Source: Rhodoblastus sp.
GTDB taxonomy: Bacteria > Pseudomonadota > Alphaproteobacteria > Rhizobiales > Beijerinckiaceae
DNA: 64,000 nucleotides
Assembly: GCF_019449565.1 (NCBI RefSeq)
Contig: NZ_JAGRPM010000084.1
Coordinates: forward strand, 62,001 to 126,000
Direction: 5' to 3'
Positions 53,383 through 61,328 of the stretch are shown piece after piece. Each line of letters opens with the position of its first letter. Within the stretch, counting starts at the first letter, position 1. The position numbers and the translations under genes are program-made. The notes beneath the pieces were generated by a model. The model ran no database searches. It had not been told where the DNA came from and saw nothing but the letters and a program-made list of their open reading frames with translations.

Positions 53383-53781
53383 ATGAAGTCGCGAGATACG
53401 CTCGTCCGTCTCAAGCGTTTCCAGGTGGAGGAAAAGCGCCGCCGCCTGACGCAGATCGAAATGATGATCGCGGAATTCAATCGCATGGCGGCGGAGCTCG
53501 AACGCGAGATCGCCACCGAGGAGCAGAAGTCCGGGGTCAAGGACACGACCCATTACGCCTATTCGACCTATGCCCGCGCGGCCCGCACGCGCCGCGAGAA
53601 TCTGCTGCACTCGGCCGACGAGCTGAAGGGTCAGCTCGAAGAGGCCCGGGTCCTGTTCGATCAGGCCAATGAGGAGCTGACCAAAGCGCAGGTGCTGGAA
53701 GGCCGCGAAAAGACCTCCGTGCTGGGCGACCTGTCCCGCGACGTCCCGGAATTTGGGAACCTGCGCGGCGCGCGCGCCTGA
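53383..53781 (+). CDS. fliJ: FliJ-like flagellar export protein
   Basis: 132 aa, coiled coil almost throughout (MKSRDTLVRLKRFQVEEKRR at the start). In Hyphomicrobiales a FliJ homologue stands divergent from ctrA, as here. Would act as a soluble chaperone-like component of the flagellar type III export apparatus. ATG 53383 follows TTGGAG; an in-frame ATG at 53191 behind a strong AAGGAG would add 64 residues with no matching family sequence. Confidence 0.75.
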   Translation: MKSRDTLVRLKRFQVEEKRRRLTQIEMMIAEFNRMAAELEREIATEEQKSGVKDTTHYAYSTYARAARTRRENLLHSADELKGQLEEARVLFDQANEELTKAQVLEGREKTSVLGDLSRDVPEFGNLRGARA

Positions 53782-53903
53782 ACCCTCCGCCTCCGCCAGC
53801 CGCCGGCCCAATCCGGGCTTGCGCTTGACGCCCGCCTGTAGCAAAGGATGCGCAGGCTGGCGCGGCGAATCGTCCGGGGCCGTTCGAGCATTGCAGGGCC
53901 CGG

Positions 53904-54956
53904 ATGGATTTCATCAAACGCAATCTCGACTATATCTGGCCTGCGCTTGGATTTGTCGCCGTCGTGGCGTCATTTTGGCTGCTGTTCCAGGAATTTCGGG
54001 GCCAGTCGCTTGGGCCGCAGCTGATCGCCGCCTTCAAGGCGATTCCGCTGTCGCATTATTTCCTGTCCCTCTGCGCGACCGTCGTGGCCTATATCGCTCT
54101 GGCCTTTTACGACTGGATAGCGCTGCTGCATCTGGGCGTGCGCCACATTTCCTGGCGCTTCATCACGCTCTGCTCCTTCACCACCTACGCCCTGTCGCAC
54201 AACATCGGCGCCTCCGTGGTGTCCGGGGCCATGGTGCGCTATCGCGGCTATACTTCGAAGGGGCTCAACACCGCGCAGATCGCGGTGCTGGTGGCGCTGT
54301 GCTCGCTGACTTTCCTGCTGGGCGAAGTCCTGGTCGGCGGCGTGGCCTTGCTGGTCCGGCCCCAGGCGCTCGCCCAGCTTGACGACATCCTGCCGGCGTT
54401 CCTGACCCACGCCTCGACGGCGCGGACGATCGGTTTCGCCTGTCTCGGCCTCATCGCGCTTTACGTTGTCGGCTCGCTGCTGCGGTTGCCGTCGCTGACC
54501 CTTCGCGGCGCGCGAATCGCCTATCCGAAATGGGATATCGTGTTGCGGCAGCTGGTCGCGGCGCCAGCGGAAATTCTCGGCGCGGCGGGCATCATCTATT
54601 TCGCCTTGCCGGAGCAGGGCAACCCCGGCTTTCTCGTCGTCGTCGCGGTGTTCATCTTTTCATTTTCCGCGGCGCTCGCCTCCAATGCGCCCGGCGGACT
54701 CGGCGTGTTCGAACTGGTGTTCCTGAAAAGCATGCCCGGGGCGCCGCATGACGGCGTGCTGGCGGCCCTGCTGCTGTTCCGCCTGCTTTATCTGCTGATC
54801 CCGCTCGTCATTGCGATTTTCGTCGTCCTGGCTTTCGAACGGCGGCGGCTCGCCGAGGCGATCGAGCACCATCATCACCTTGCCGAGGAAAAGGCCGGAA
54901 GCCGGAACCAGCCGCAGGGGAGTTCGGAAGCCAGGCCCCACGGAAAGTCCCAGTAA
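53904..54956 (+). CDS. YbhN/UPF0104 family integral membrane protein
   Basis: 350 aa with about eight membrane helices; it resembles the flippase half of lysylphosphatidylglycerol synthases (MprF N-terminal domain) with SHNIGASVVSGAMVRYRGY and SFSAALASNAPGGLGVFELVFL as family motifs. No aminoacyl-transfer domain follows, so lipid lysylation is unlikely. The C-terminus is hydrophilic with a HHHH run. Function in lipid transport is only inferred. Confidence 0.82.
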   Translation: MDFIKRNLDYIWPALGFVAVVASFWLLFQEFRGQSLGPQLIAAFKAIPLSHYFLSLCATVVAYIALAFYDWIALLHLGVRHISWRFITLCSFTTYALSHNIGASVVSGAMVRYRGYTSKGLNTAQIAVLVALCSLTFLLGEVLVGGVALLVRPQALAQLDDILPAFLTHASTARTIGFACLGLIALYVVGSLLRLPSLTLRGARIAYPKWDIVLRQLVAAPAEILGAAGIIYFALPEQGNPGFLVVVAVFIFSFSAALASNAPGGLGVFELVFLKSMPGAPHDGVLAALLLFRLLYLLIPLVIAIFVVLAFERRRLAEAIEHHHHLAEEKAGSRNQPQGSSEARPHGKSQ

Positions 54957-54979
54957 AAGGGGGCAAGCCGCAATAAAAA

Positions 54980-55001
54980 ACGCCGGCTGTCAGGCCGGCG
55001 T
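54980..55001 (-). terminator. Intrinsic terminator of sciP
   Basis: ACGCCGGC (54980-54987) pairs with GCCGGCGT (54994-55001), 6-nt loop; on the minus strand it is followed by TTTTTATTG. It lies 27 bp after the sciP stop and may also stop the plus-strand gene ending at 54956. Confidence 0.8.
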
Positions 55002-55027
55002 CCGGGGTTTTTCAGAGCGCGCTCCGA

Positions 55028-55303
55028 TTACATCCGATATTGTTGCAAGCGGGTCGTGCGCAGCCCGGCGAGGCCGTGCTGATCGATCGACATCTGCCAG
55101 GACAGGAACTCATCCACGGTCAGGGTATAGCGGCTGCAGGCTTCTTCGAGCGAAAGCAGCCCGCCTCGGACGGCGGCGACAACTTCCGCCTTGCGTCGGA
55201 TCACCCACCGCTTGGTCGAGGGCGGGGGCAGGTCGGCGATGGTCAACGGACTGCCATCGGGACCGATGACATATTTGACCCTCGGACGGTGGGGCTCGGT
55301 CAT
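55028..55303 (-). CDS. sciP: SciP, inhibitor of CtrA (DUF1153)
   Basis: 91 aa. The sequence from RVKYVIGPDGSPLTIADLPP to TKRWVIRRKAEVVAAVRGGL, then YTLTVDEFLSWQ, is the conserved DUF1153/SciP HTH. In Caulobacter SciP binds CtrA at promoters and blocks transcription activation in G1. Its proximity to ctrA and fliJ is typical of related orders. Confidence 0.93.
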   Translation of the reverse strand: MTEPHRPRVKYVIGPDGSPLTIADLPPPSTKRWVIRRKAEVVAAVRGGLLSLEEACSRYTLTVDEFLSWQMSIDQHGLAGLRTTRLQQYRM

Positions 55304-55662
55304 GCTTGATACTCACGTTACGCGGAGAACCCTGACTAGGATTTCAAGCTAACGCGAGGGACTTAAAAAACGGCTAAGCAAATCACTCGGAAATGAGCGA
55401 TAAATGCTTGTTTGAACGGGGGTTTCTTGCCAAATTCTTAGCGAATTGGCTAAAATGTTCTGGATCGGAACAGGCAGGAAGTTCGCGTTAACCATTTTCC
55501 ACGTCGGAGGGCTTGCGCCAAACGCGTTGAAAAACGAGGCCGGACGGCTTATTGAAGGTAGATCAGGCGGAGCGCGCCAAAAAGGGGAAGCCCGGCGCGG
55601 TTCGCGCGCCGCTTCTCCGCCGCCCCGAGGGACGGCACAGCCCACGGGCCAGACCTGTATCC
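55304..55662. promoter_or_regulatory. sciP / mnmA divergent intergenic region
   Basis: About 359 bp. Holds an exact CtrA half-site TTAACCAT at 55488-55495 and other TTAA elements near 55360. The first part is AT-rich and should carry the sciP promoter. The frame of mnmA is open from 55552, but the family start is at 55663. Confidence 0.4.
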
Positions 55663-56868
55663 ATGGACGTCGCAGCGAACCATCTCAATAGTCTCGACTT
55701 GCCCGGCGCGCCCGAGCAATGCCGCGTGGTCGTGGCCATGTCTGGCGGCGTCGATTCCTCCGTGGTCGCGGCCTTGCTCAAGGAGCAGGGCTATGACGTC
55801 GTCGGCGTCACCATGCAACTCTATGACCAGGGCGAGGCCGAGCATCGCCCGGGCTCCTGCTGCGCGGGCCAGGATATTTTCGACGCCCGGCAGGCGGCGT
55901 CCCGCCTCGGCATTCCGCATTATGTGCTGGATTACGAGACGCGCTTCCGCGCCAAGGTGATCGACGCCTTCGCGCAATCCTACGCCGACGGGGAGACGCC
56001 GATCCCCTGCGTGACCTGCAACCAGCAGATCAAGTTCACGGATCTGTTCGACATGGCCCGCGACCTTGGCGCGGATGCGCTGGCGACCGGCCATTACATC
56101 GCCTCGCGCGCCGATGGCGCAGGGCGCGCGCTCTATCGCGCCAAGGATTCCGACCGCGACCAGAGCTATTTCCTTTTCGCCACGACGCGCGAACAATTGC
56201 AAATGCTGCGCTTCCCGCTCGGCGAGATGAGCAAGCCCGAAGTGCGCGAACATGCGCGCCGTTTCGGTCTCGCCATCGCCGACAAGCCGGACAGCCAGGA
56301 CATTTGCTTCGTGCCGACCGGACGCTACAGCGACATTGTCGAGCGGCTGGCCCCGCAGGCCGCCGCGCCGGGCGAGATCGTCCATGTCGACGGCCGCGTG
56401 CTCGGCCGCCATTCCGGCGTGATGCATTACACCATCGGGCAAAGGCGCGGCCTCGGGCTGGGGTCGGCCGGCGCGAGCGCGGGCGAGCCGCTCTATGTGG
56501 TCAAGATCGACGCCGCCAAGGCGCGCGTCACAGTTGGGCCGCGCTCGGCGCTGGCGACCAAGCAGGTGGCGTTGCGCGACGTCAACTGGATTGGCCCCGG
56601 CGCGCTGGAAGACGTGGCGGCTGCGGGCCTCGAGATCGCCGTGCGGGTGCGCTCGACGCGCCCTCCGGTCCCGGCCGTGCTGGAGAGCCGCAACGGCGAG
56701 ATCTGCGTTGAATTCGTCGATGACGAAAGCGGCGTCGCGCCGGGTCAGGCCTGCGTGTTTTACGAAAACGCCGAGCCGCGCGCCCGCGTGCTCGGCGGCG
56801 GCTTCATCCGCAGCACGCAAGCGGCGACCATGGCCGTGGAGCCGCTTTCGCGCGCGGCCAGCGCATGA
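55663..56868 (+). CDS. mnmA: tRNA-specific 2-thiouridylase MnmA
   Basis: 401 aa. Thiolates U34 of tRNA Lys/Glu/Gln. PP-loop AMSGGVDSS (26-33), first catalytic Cys116 in PIPCVTCNQQIKF, second in DSQDICFVP. Family C-terminal beta-barrel follows (GQRRGLGLG, then EICVEFVDDESGVAPGQACVFY). Start ATG 55663 by family length; ATG 55552 is possible. Overlaps the methyltransferase gene by ATGA. Confidence 0.94.
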   Translation: MDVAANHLNSLDLPGAPEQCRVVVAMSGGVDSSVVAALLKEQGYDVVGVTMQLYDQGEAEHRPGSCCAGQDIFDARQAASRLGIPHYVLDYETRFRAKVIDAFAQSYADGETPIPCVTCNQQIKFTDLFDMARDLGADALATGHYIASRADGAGRALYRAKDSDRDQSYFLFATTREQLQMLRFPLGEMSKPEVREHARRFGLAIADKPDSQDICFVPTGRYSDIVERLAPQAAAPGEIVHVDGRVLGRHSGVMHYTIGQRRGLGLGSAGASAGEPLYVVKIDAAKARVTVGPRSALATKQVALRDVNWIGPGALEDVAAAGLEIAVRVRSTRPPVPAVLESRNGEICVEFVDDESGVAPGQACVFYENAEPRARVLGGGFIRSTQAATMAVEPLSRAASA

Positions 56869-57524
56869 CGGAAGCGCGCCGCGAAATCGCGCAGCTGGAA
56901 AATGCGCATGTCGAGGAGGCCTATGCCCGCTGGGCGCCGGTCTATGATCTGGCCTTCACGGCGGTCATGGCGCCCGGCCGGCGCGCGGCCGTCGCCGCGG
57001 CGCAGCGGCGGGGTGGCTTGATTCTCGATGTCGGCGTCGGCACCGGGCTCGAACTGCCGATGTTCGACCCCGACGTTTCGGTGGTCGGCGTCGACCTGTC
57101 GGAGCCGATGCTGCGCCGCGCCCAGATGCGGGCGGCCAATGAAAAGCTGTTGCAGGTGGCCGGTCTTTGCGTGATGGACGCCACCCGGCTGGCCTTTCCC
57201 GCCGCTCATTTCGATGCCGTCGTCGCGCCCTATGTGCTGACGGTTGTTCCCGATCCCGCCGCGACGCTGGACGAGTTGGCGCGCGTGGTGAAGCCGGGTG
57301 GCGAGATCGTGCTGGTCAATCATGTCGGCGCCGAATCGGGGCCGATCGCCTGGGCCGAAAGCTGGCTCGGCAAGAAATCCGCCTCGCTCGGCTGGCGGCC
57401 GGAATTTCCCTGGGCGATTCTGGGCGACTGGATCGCCGCGCGCTCCGATATGCGCCTCGTCGAGCGCCGCAAGATCGCGCCGCTGGGGCTTTTCACGCTC
57501 GCTCGGATCGAGCGGATTAATTAG
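56865..57524 (+). CDS. Class I SAM-dependent methyltransferase, PmtA-like
   Basis: 219 aa. SAM motif I ILDVGVGTGLELP, motif II acidic VGVDLSEPML, and post motifs (FDAVVAPYVLTVVPDP). The whole resembles rhizobial phosphatidylethanolamine N-methyltransferase PmtA, including N-terminal YARWAPVYDLAF. That would make phosphatidylcholine precursors; other small methyltransferases share these motifs. Coupled to mnmA by an ATGA overlap. Confidence 0.78.
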   Translation: MTEARREIAQLENAHVEEAYARWAPVYDLAFTAVMAPGRRAAVAAAQRRGGLILDVGVGTGLELPMFDPDVSVVGVDLSEPMLRRAQMRAANEKLLQVAGLCVMDATRLAFPAAHFDAVVAPYVLTVVPDPAATLDELARVVKPGGEIVLVNHVGAESGPIAWAESWLGKKSASLGWRPEFPWAILGDWIAARSDMRLVERRKIAPLGLFTLARIERIN

Positions 57525-57535
57525 CCGCGCATTCC

Positions 57536-57564
57536 TTGACAATGGCGGCGGCGGCGGACTATAG
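57536..57564 (+). promoter_or_regulatory. Sigma-70 promoter of tRNA-Met
   Basis: TTGACA (57536-57541), 17-bp spacer of GGC repeats, CTATAG (57559-57564). Near-consensus, as expected for a stable RNA gene; transcription would start about 60 bp before the mature tRNA. Confidence 0.8.
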
Positions 57565-57571
57565 ACCGCCC

Positions 57572-57633
57572 ACTTGAGACGCGGCCTTGCCGCGCTTCGG
57601 GGACTTGAGACGCGGCTTTGCCGCGTTTCGGGG
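57572..57633 (+). repeat. 31-bp tandem repeat in the tRNA-Met leader
   Basis: Two head-to-tail copies (57572-57602 and 57603-57633) starting ACTTGAGACGCGG, differing at two positions. Each holds an inner inverted repeat GCGGC-(3)-GCCGC, so the precursor leader can form two successive hairpins. Confidence 0.8.
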
Positions 57634-57709
57634 GCGGAGTAGCTCAGCCGGCTAGAGCAGAGGAATCATAATCCTTGTGTCGGGGGTTCGAGTCCCTCCT
57701 CCGCTACCA
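57633..57709 (+). tRNA. tRNA-Met (anticodon CAT, elongator type)
   Basis: 77 nt with encoded CCA. Acceptor GGCGGAG pairs with CTCCGCT (one G-U), D arm GCTC...GAGC, anticodon stem GAGGA/TCCTT with loop ATCATAA, T arm GGGGG-TTCGAGT-CCCTC. The acceptor and body resemble elongator tRNA-Met; a lysidine-type tRNA-Ile(CAT) is less likely because of the acceptor sequence. Confidence 0.93.
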
Positions 57710-57861
57710 TCGTTCCCCCGATGGCGCAGAATGCTCGCGCCTGCGGCGTCCGGGTTAAAAATCACAAATTTTATTATCCCGTTGAGCCTCGCCGCCGTTG
57801 GAAATGCGTGTCGGCTGTCGCGCCAACCGGAGTCAGCGCGACCCCGATCGGGCGCTGGCGG

Positions 57862-58332
57862 TCAGAATTCGCGGCCGATGCGCGCGTCGAGCGAATAAGC
57901 GCCGCCGCCGCGAATGACATAGCTCAGGGCGACGATCCCCCAGAACAGCGGATATTCGAAGCCGCCATTGGTCCAGAAGAAGCCGGCGCCGAGATGGACG
58001 CTCAGTACTGCCGCGCCCATAAGGCCGACGACCAGCGCCGCGACTGGCCGGGTCAGCAGGCCCAGCGCAAGAAAAAGGCCGCCGAAGAATTCAATCAGGC
58101 CGGCGACCAGCGCGAGGGAGGCAGGCAGGCCGAGCTTGGCCGCGAAGAATTGGCCGGTCGCCTCAAGTCCATAGCCGCCGAACAGGCCGAACAATTTCTG
58201 CGCGCCATGGGGCATCAAAAGGAGGCCGGCGGTCACGCGGACCATGGGATCGGCGTAAGGCGTGAGCGCCCTGGTCAGCGCGCCGACCGCCGGGATGAGA
58301 GGACGCGGGGAGGAAAGGGCTGCAACGGTCAT
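57862..58332 (-). CDS. DoxX family membrane protein
   Basis: 156 aa, four membrane helices. The family motif runs VRVTAGLLLMPHGAQKLFG..GG, followed by GLIEFFGGLFLALGL and a C-terminal YSLDARIG. ATG 58332 follows AGGAG. DoxX proteins sit beside quinone/thiol stress genes; here it is divergent from azoR with a shared operator-like inverted repeat between them. Confidence 0.88.
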   Translation of the reverse strand: MTVAALSSPRPLIPAVGALTRALTPYADPMVRVTAGLLLMPHGAQKLFGLFGGYGLEATGQFFAAKLGLPASLALVAGLIEFFGGLFLALGLLTRPVAALVVGLMGAAVLSVHLGAGFFWTNGGFEYPLFWGIVALSYVIRGGGAYSLDARIGREF

Positions 58333-58418
58333 GGGTTCTGCTCCTGGTTGGGTTCGGACGACCTCGTCCGTTGCAAACAGGATCGCGCCATCGCTAGGCG
58401 GAAACAATTATGCAAAAA

Positions 58419-58493
58419 ATGACATGACTGTTTTATCATAGCGAATAATTCTCGATCAGGCGACTATTCAATGAGAAGAAACAGTCATGTCAT
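58419..58493. promoter_or_regulatory. 15-bp perfect inverted repeat between doxX and azoR
   Basis: ATGACATGACTGTTT at 58419-58433 and AAACAGTCATGTCAT at 58479-58493, 45-bp AT-rich spacer, centres 60 bp apart. Symmetric placement in a divergent promoter suggests two operators for one regulator acting on both genes; the LysR protein at 60162 is one candidate. Confidence 0.7.
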
Positions 58494-58562
58494 AAATGGC
58501 TCAATTATCTCCGATCTTCAGAAGCCGTAGATTTTCACGGCAAACGAATTCGGAGGTTTCCA

Positions 58563-59186
58563 ATGTCCAACATTCTCGCGATCCACAGCAGCCTTTCGAG
58601 CGAAAACTCCATCTCCAATCAGCTGGTCGACCAGACTGTCGCCGCCCTTCAGCAGAGCGCGCCGCATAGTCACGTTGTCCTGCGCGATCTCGCCGCTTCG
58701 TCGATCCCGCACCTCGACGCCGACGCTCTGGCGGGCATTCGCGGCGAGCCCGCCAGCGAAGCGCAGGCGGCTGCGCGCGCGCTTTCGGAAAAGCTGGTGA
58801 GCGAACTCAAGGCGGCAGATGTCCTGGTGATCGGCGCTCCGATGTATAATTTCGGCATTCCGACCTCGCTCAAGGCCTGGTTCGACTATGTCCTGCACCC
58901 CGGAATCACGTTCCAATATAGCTCGGCCGGCCCCAAAGGCCTGCTCACGGGCAAGCGCGCCATCGTCGTTCTCAGCCGCGGCGGGTTCTTCTCGGACGGC
59001 CCGGCCAAATCCATGGATTCTCAGGAGCCGCATCTGCGTACCTTGCTTTGGTTCATGGGCATAACGGACGTCACTTTCATTCTGGCGGAGCGTCTGGCAT
59101 CGGGCGCGCAGGCACAGGAAGCGGCGTTGTCGTCGGCGGCGGGACAGATTTCGCAGGCCGTGGAAAATCTGAAGGCCGCGGCCTGA
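58563..59186 (+). CDS. azoR: FMN-dependent NADH-azoreductase
   Basis: 207 aa, flavodoxin-like fold. IHSSLSSENSISNQL binds the FMN phosphate, and GAPMYNFGIPTSLKAWFDYV and SRGGFFSD are family motifs. Reduces quinones and azo dyes by two electrons, giving protection from quinone stress. GGAGG precedes ATG 58563. Followed by a glutathionyl-hydroquinone reductase gene, which suits a quinone-detoxification unit. Confidence 0.92.
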   Translation: MSNILAIHSSLSSENSISNQLVDQTVAALQQSAPHSHVVLRDLAASSIPHLDADALAGIRGEPASEAQAAARALSEKLVSELKAADVLVIGAPMYNFGIPTSLKAWFDYVLHPGITFQYSSAGPKGLLTGKRAIVVLSRGGFFSDGPAKSMDSQEPHLRTLLWFMGITDVTFILAERLASGAQAQEAALSSAAGQISQAVENLKAAA

Positions 59187-59223
59187 CCGGGCGCGTCAAA
59201 GCGCACGACAGAGGGAGACTCAC

Positions 59224-60153
59224 ATGGGAATGCTGGTCGAAGGCGCCTGGCGCGACATCTGGTACGACACCGCCTCGACGGGCGGCCAGTTCCAGCGGCC
59301 AGCGACGCAATTCCGCAACGCCCTTTCGCCGGAGGGGCCGTTCAAGCCCGAAGCCGGGCGCTATCATCTCTATGTGTCCTGGGCCTGTCCCTGGGCGCAT
59401 CGCACGCTGATCTATCGCAAGCTCAAGGGGCTCGAACAGGCGATCGGCGTAACCTATGTCGAGCCGCTGATGCTCGAAGACGGCTGGACGCTGGCGGAAG
59501 GCGCCGACAGCGTCAACGGCGCCCGCTTTCTCTGGGAGGTCTATGCCAAGGCGGACCCACATTATACCGGACGCGTGACGGTGCCGGTGCTGTGGGACCG
59601 CGAGCGCAAAACCATCGTCAATAATGAATCCGCCGAAATCATCCGGATGCTGGACACCTGGCCGGGCGCGGGTGGGCCGCTGCTTCGCCCGCCGGAGCTG
59701 GCGGTGGAAATCGACGCGCTGAATGATATGATCTATCCCGCCATCAACAACGGGGTTTATCGCGCCGGCTTCGCCACCAGCCAGGCGGCCTATGACGAGG
59801 CCTTCGATCAGCTGTTTGCGGCGCTCGACGCGCTGGAGCTTCGGTTGAAGGACCGGGCCTTTCTGCTGGGCGACAGGCCGACGGAGGCCGACTGGCGCCT
59901 GTTCACGACGCTGATCCGCTTCGACGCCGTCTATGTCGGGCATTTCAAATGCAATCGGCGGCGGATCGCGGATTATCCCGAGCTATGGGATTACACCCGC
60001 GCGCTCTACCAGGCTCCCGGAATCGCCGAAACCGTCCGCTTCGACCAGATCAAGGCCCATTATTACGGCAGCCATCGGACGATCAACCCGACCGGGATCA
60101 TCCCCAAAGGCCCTGATTTCGACCTGCTGGCGCCAGCCCGCCGCGCCGCCTGA
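59224..60153 (+). CDS. yqjG: Glutathionyl-hydroquinone reductase (YqjG/ECM4 type)
   Basis: 309 aa. Glutathione transferase of the Xi class: catalytic Cys in VSWACPWAHRTLIYR, VPVLWDRERKTIVNNESAEIIRM for glutathione binding, and GDRPTEADWRLFTTLIRFDAVY in the helical domain. Removes glutathione from conjugated hydroquinones. 37 bp after azoR, probably one operon. Confidence 0.93.
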   Translation: MGMLVEGAWRDIWYDTASTGGQFQRPATQFRNALSPEGPFKPEAGRYHLYVSWACPWAHRTLIYRKLKGLEQAIGVTYVEPLMLEDGWTLAEGADSVNGARFLWEVYAKADPHYTGRVTVPVLWDRERKTIVNNESAEIIRMLDTWPGAGGPLLRPPELAVEIDALNDMIYPAINNGVYRAGFATSQAAYDEAFDQLFAALDALELRLKDRAFLLGDRPTEADWRLFTTLIRFDAVYVGHFKCNRRRIADYPELWDYTRALYQAPGIAETVRFDQIKAHYYGSHRTINPTGIIPKGPDFDLLAPARRAA

Positions 60154-60161
60154 AGCGGGCT

Positions 60162-61088
60162 TCAGACATGTGCGATCGGCAGGCCCTCGTCCCAATAGGG
60201 CTCCTTGCCGATCGACTTTGACAGGTGCTCGACGAAGCTGCGGACCTTGAGGACATCGACGCGCCCGGGCGGCATGACCGCAAACAGGCCGGGTTCGACA
60301 GCGCGCCATTCAGGCAGGATGGGAAGCAGGGCGCCTGACCGCAGCGCCTCATGGGCGATGAAGGTCGGCGCGAGCATGACGCCCAAGCCATCCGCCGCCG
60401 CCTGGACGAGTACGTCGCCATTGTTGCTGTGCAGCCGGCCGCTAACGCGAATATCCGCATTCACGCCTTCGCGGACAAAGCTCCAGACATTCTGTCGCGC
60501 GAGATAATCATAGACGAGACAGTCGTGCCGGGTCAGGTCTTGCGGCTGATCTGGTCTGCCCCTGCTTTCGAGGTAGGAGGGCGAGGCGCACACGACCATC
60601 CGCGCGGGGGCGAGGCGGCGCGCCGTCAGGCTGGAATCGGCGAGATTGCGGATGCGGATCGCGACGTCATAGCCCTCGTCGACAATATTGATCACCCGGT
60701 CGTCGAGCGTGAGGTCGACGCTGACCTCTGGATGCTGGAGCAGGAAAGCGTCGATGATCGGGCCGAGATGACGGATGCCGAAGGACATTGGCGCATTGAC
60801 GCGCAAGTTTCCGCGCGGGATCGCCGTCGCCGAGCGGATATCCTGCTCGGCGCTTTCCAGCAGGCCGAACATGGTCTCGGCCGCCGCCAGCAGTTTGTGG
60901 CCGGCCTCGGTGAGGCTCATCGACCGCGTCGTGCGATTGATCAGCTTCACGCCCAGCTCGGCTTCGAGGTCGGCTATGCGCTTGCTCGCCATGGCGCGGG
61001 AAATGCCGAGCTTGTCCGAACCACGCGCGAAATTGCCGAGTGTCGCTATGGCGACGAAAGTCCGGAGGGCGTCAAGGTCGCGGATCAT
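60162..61088 (-). CDS. LysR-family transcriptional regulator
   Basis: 308 aa. N-terminal wHTH (LDALRTFVAIATLGNFARGS, then RAMASKRIADLEAELG) and a substrate-binding effector domain typical of the CrgA/AaeR-like group (NLRVNAPMSFGIRHLGPII). Convergent with the azoR-yqjG unit, with its 3' end 8 bp from yqjG. Likely regulates the quinone-stress genes; effector unknown. Confidence 0.9.
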   Translation of the reverse strand: MIRDLDALRTFVAIATLGNFARGSDKLGISRAMASKRIADLEAELGVKLINRTTRSMSLTEAGHKLLAAAETMFGLLESAEQDIRSATAIPRGNLRVNAPMSFGIRHLGPIIDAFLLQHPEVSVDLTLDDRVINIVDEGYDVAIRIRNLADSSLTARRLAPARMVVCASPSYLESRGRPDQPQDLTRHDCLVYDYLARQNVWSFVREGVNADIRVSGRLHSNNGDVLVQAAADGLGVMLAPTFIAHEALRSGALLPILPEWRAVEPGLFAVMPPGRVDVLKVRSFVEHLSKSIGKEPYWDEGLPIAHV

Positions 61089-61328
61089 GCTCGCCTCGCC
61101 GAGTGTGAGGCGTCACATTGCGGAAGCCTGGCGTGTTAATTTCCAATGTCCGCCCTGTTTGCGGCCTGGTGGCCGGGCGACCAAGTAAATCCCACCTTTC
61201 GCACGAACTCAACCTAGGAAAGGGCGCGCCTTGGGAGCCGGGCGTCTAATATTTCGCGGCAATTTCGCCGGGCGCGGAGATGATTCTTTTGCCGCCCGCG
61301 CCATTGTCGCCCGGCACGGGCGCGCTTT

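Noticed and set aside
57633..57709. tRNA-Met as the integration site of a mobile element
   Set aside because: No integrase or repeated tRNA 3' end is found next to it; the window's element uses a protein-coding target instead.
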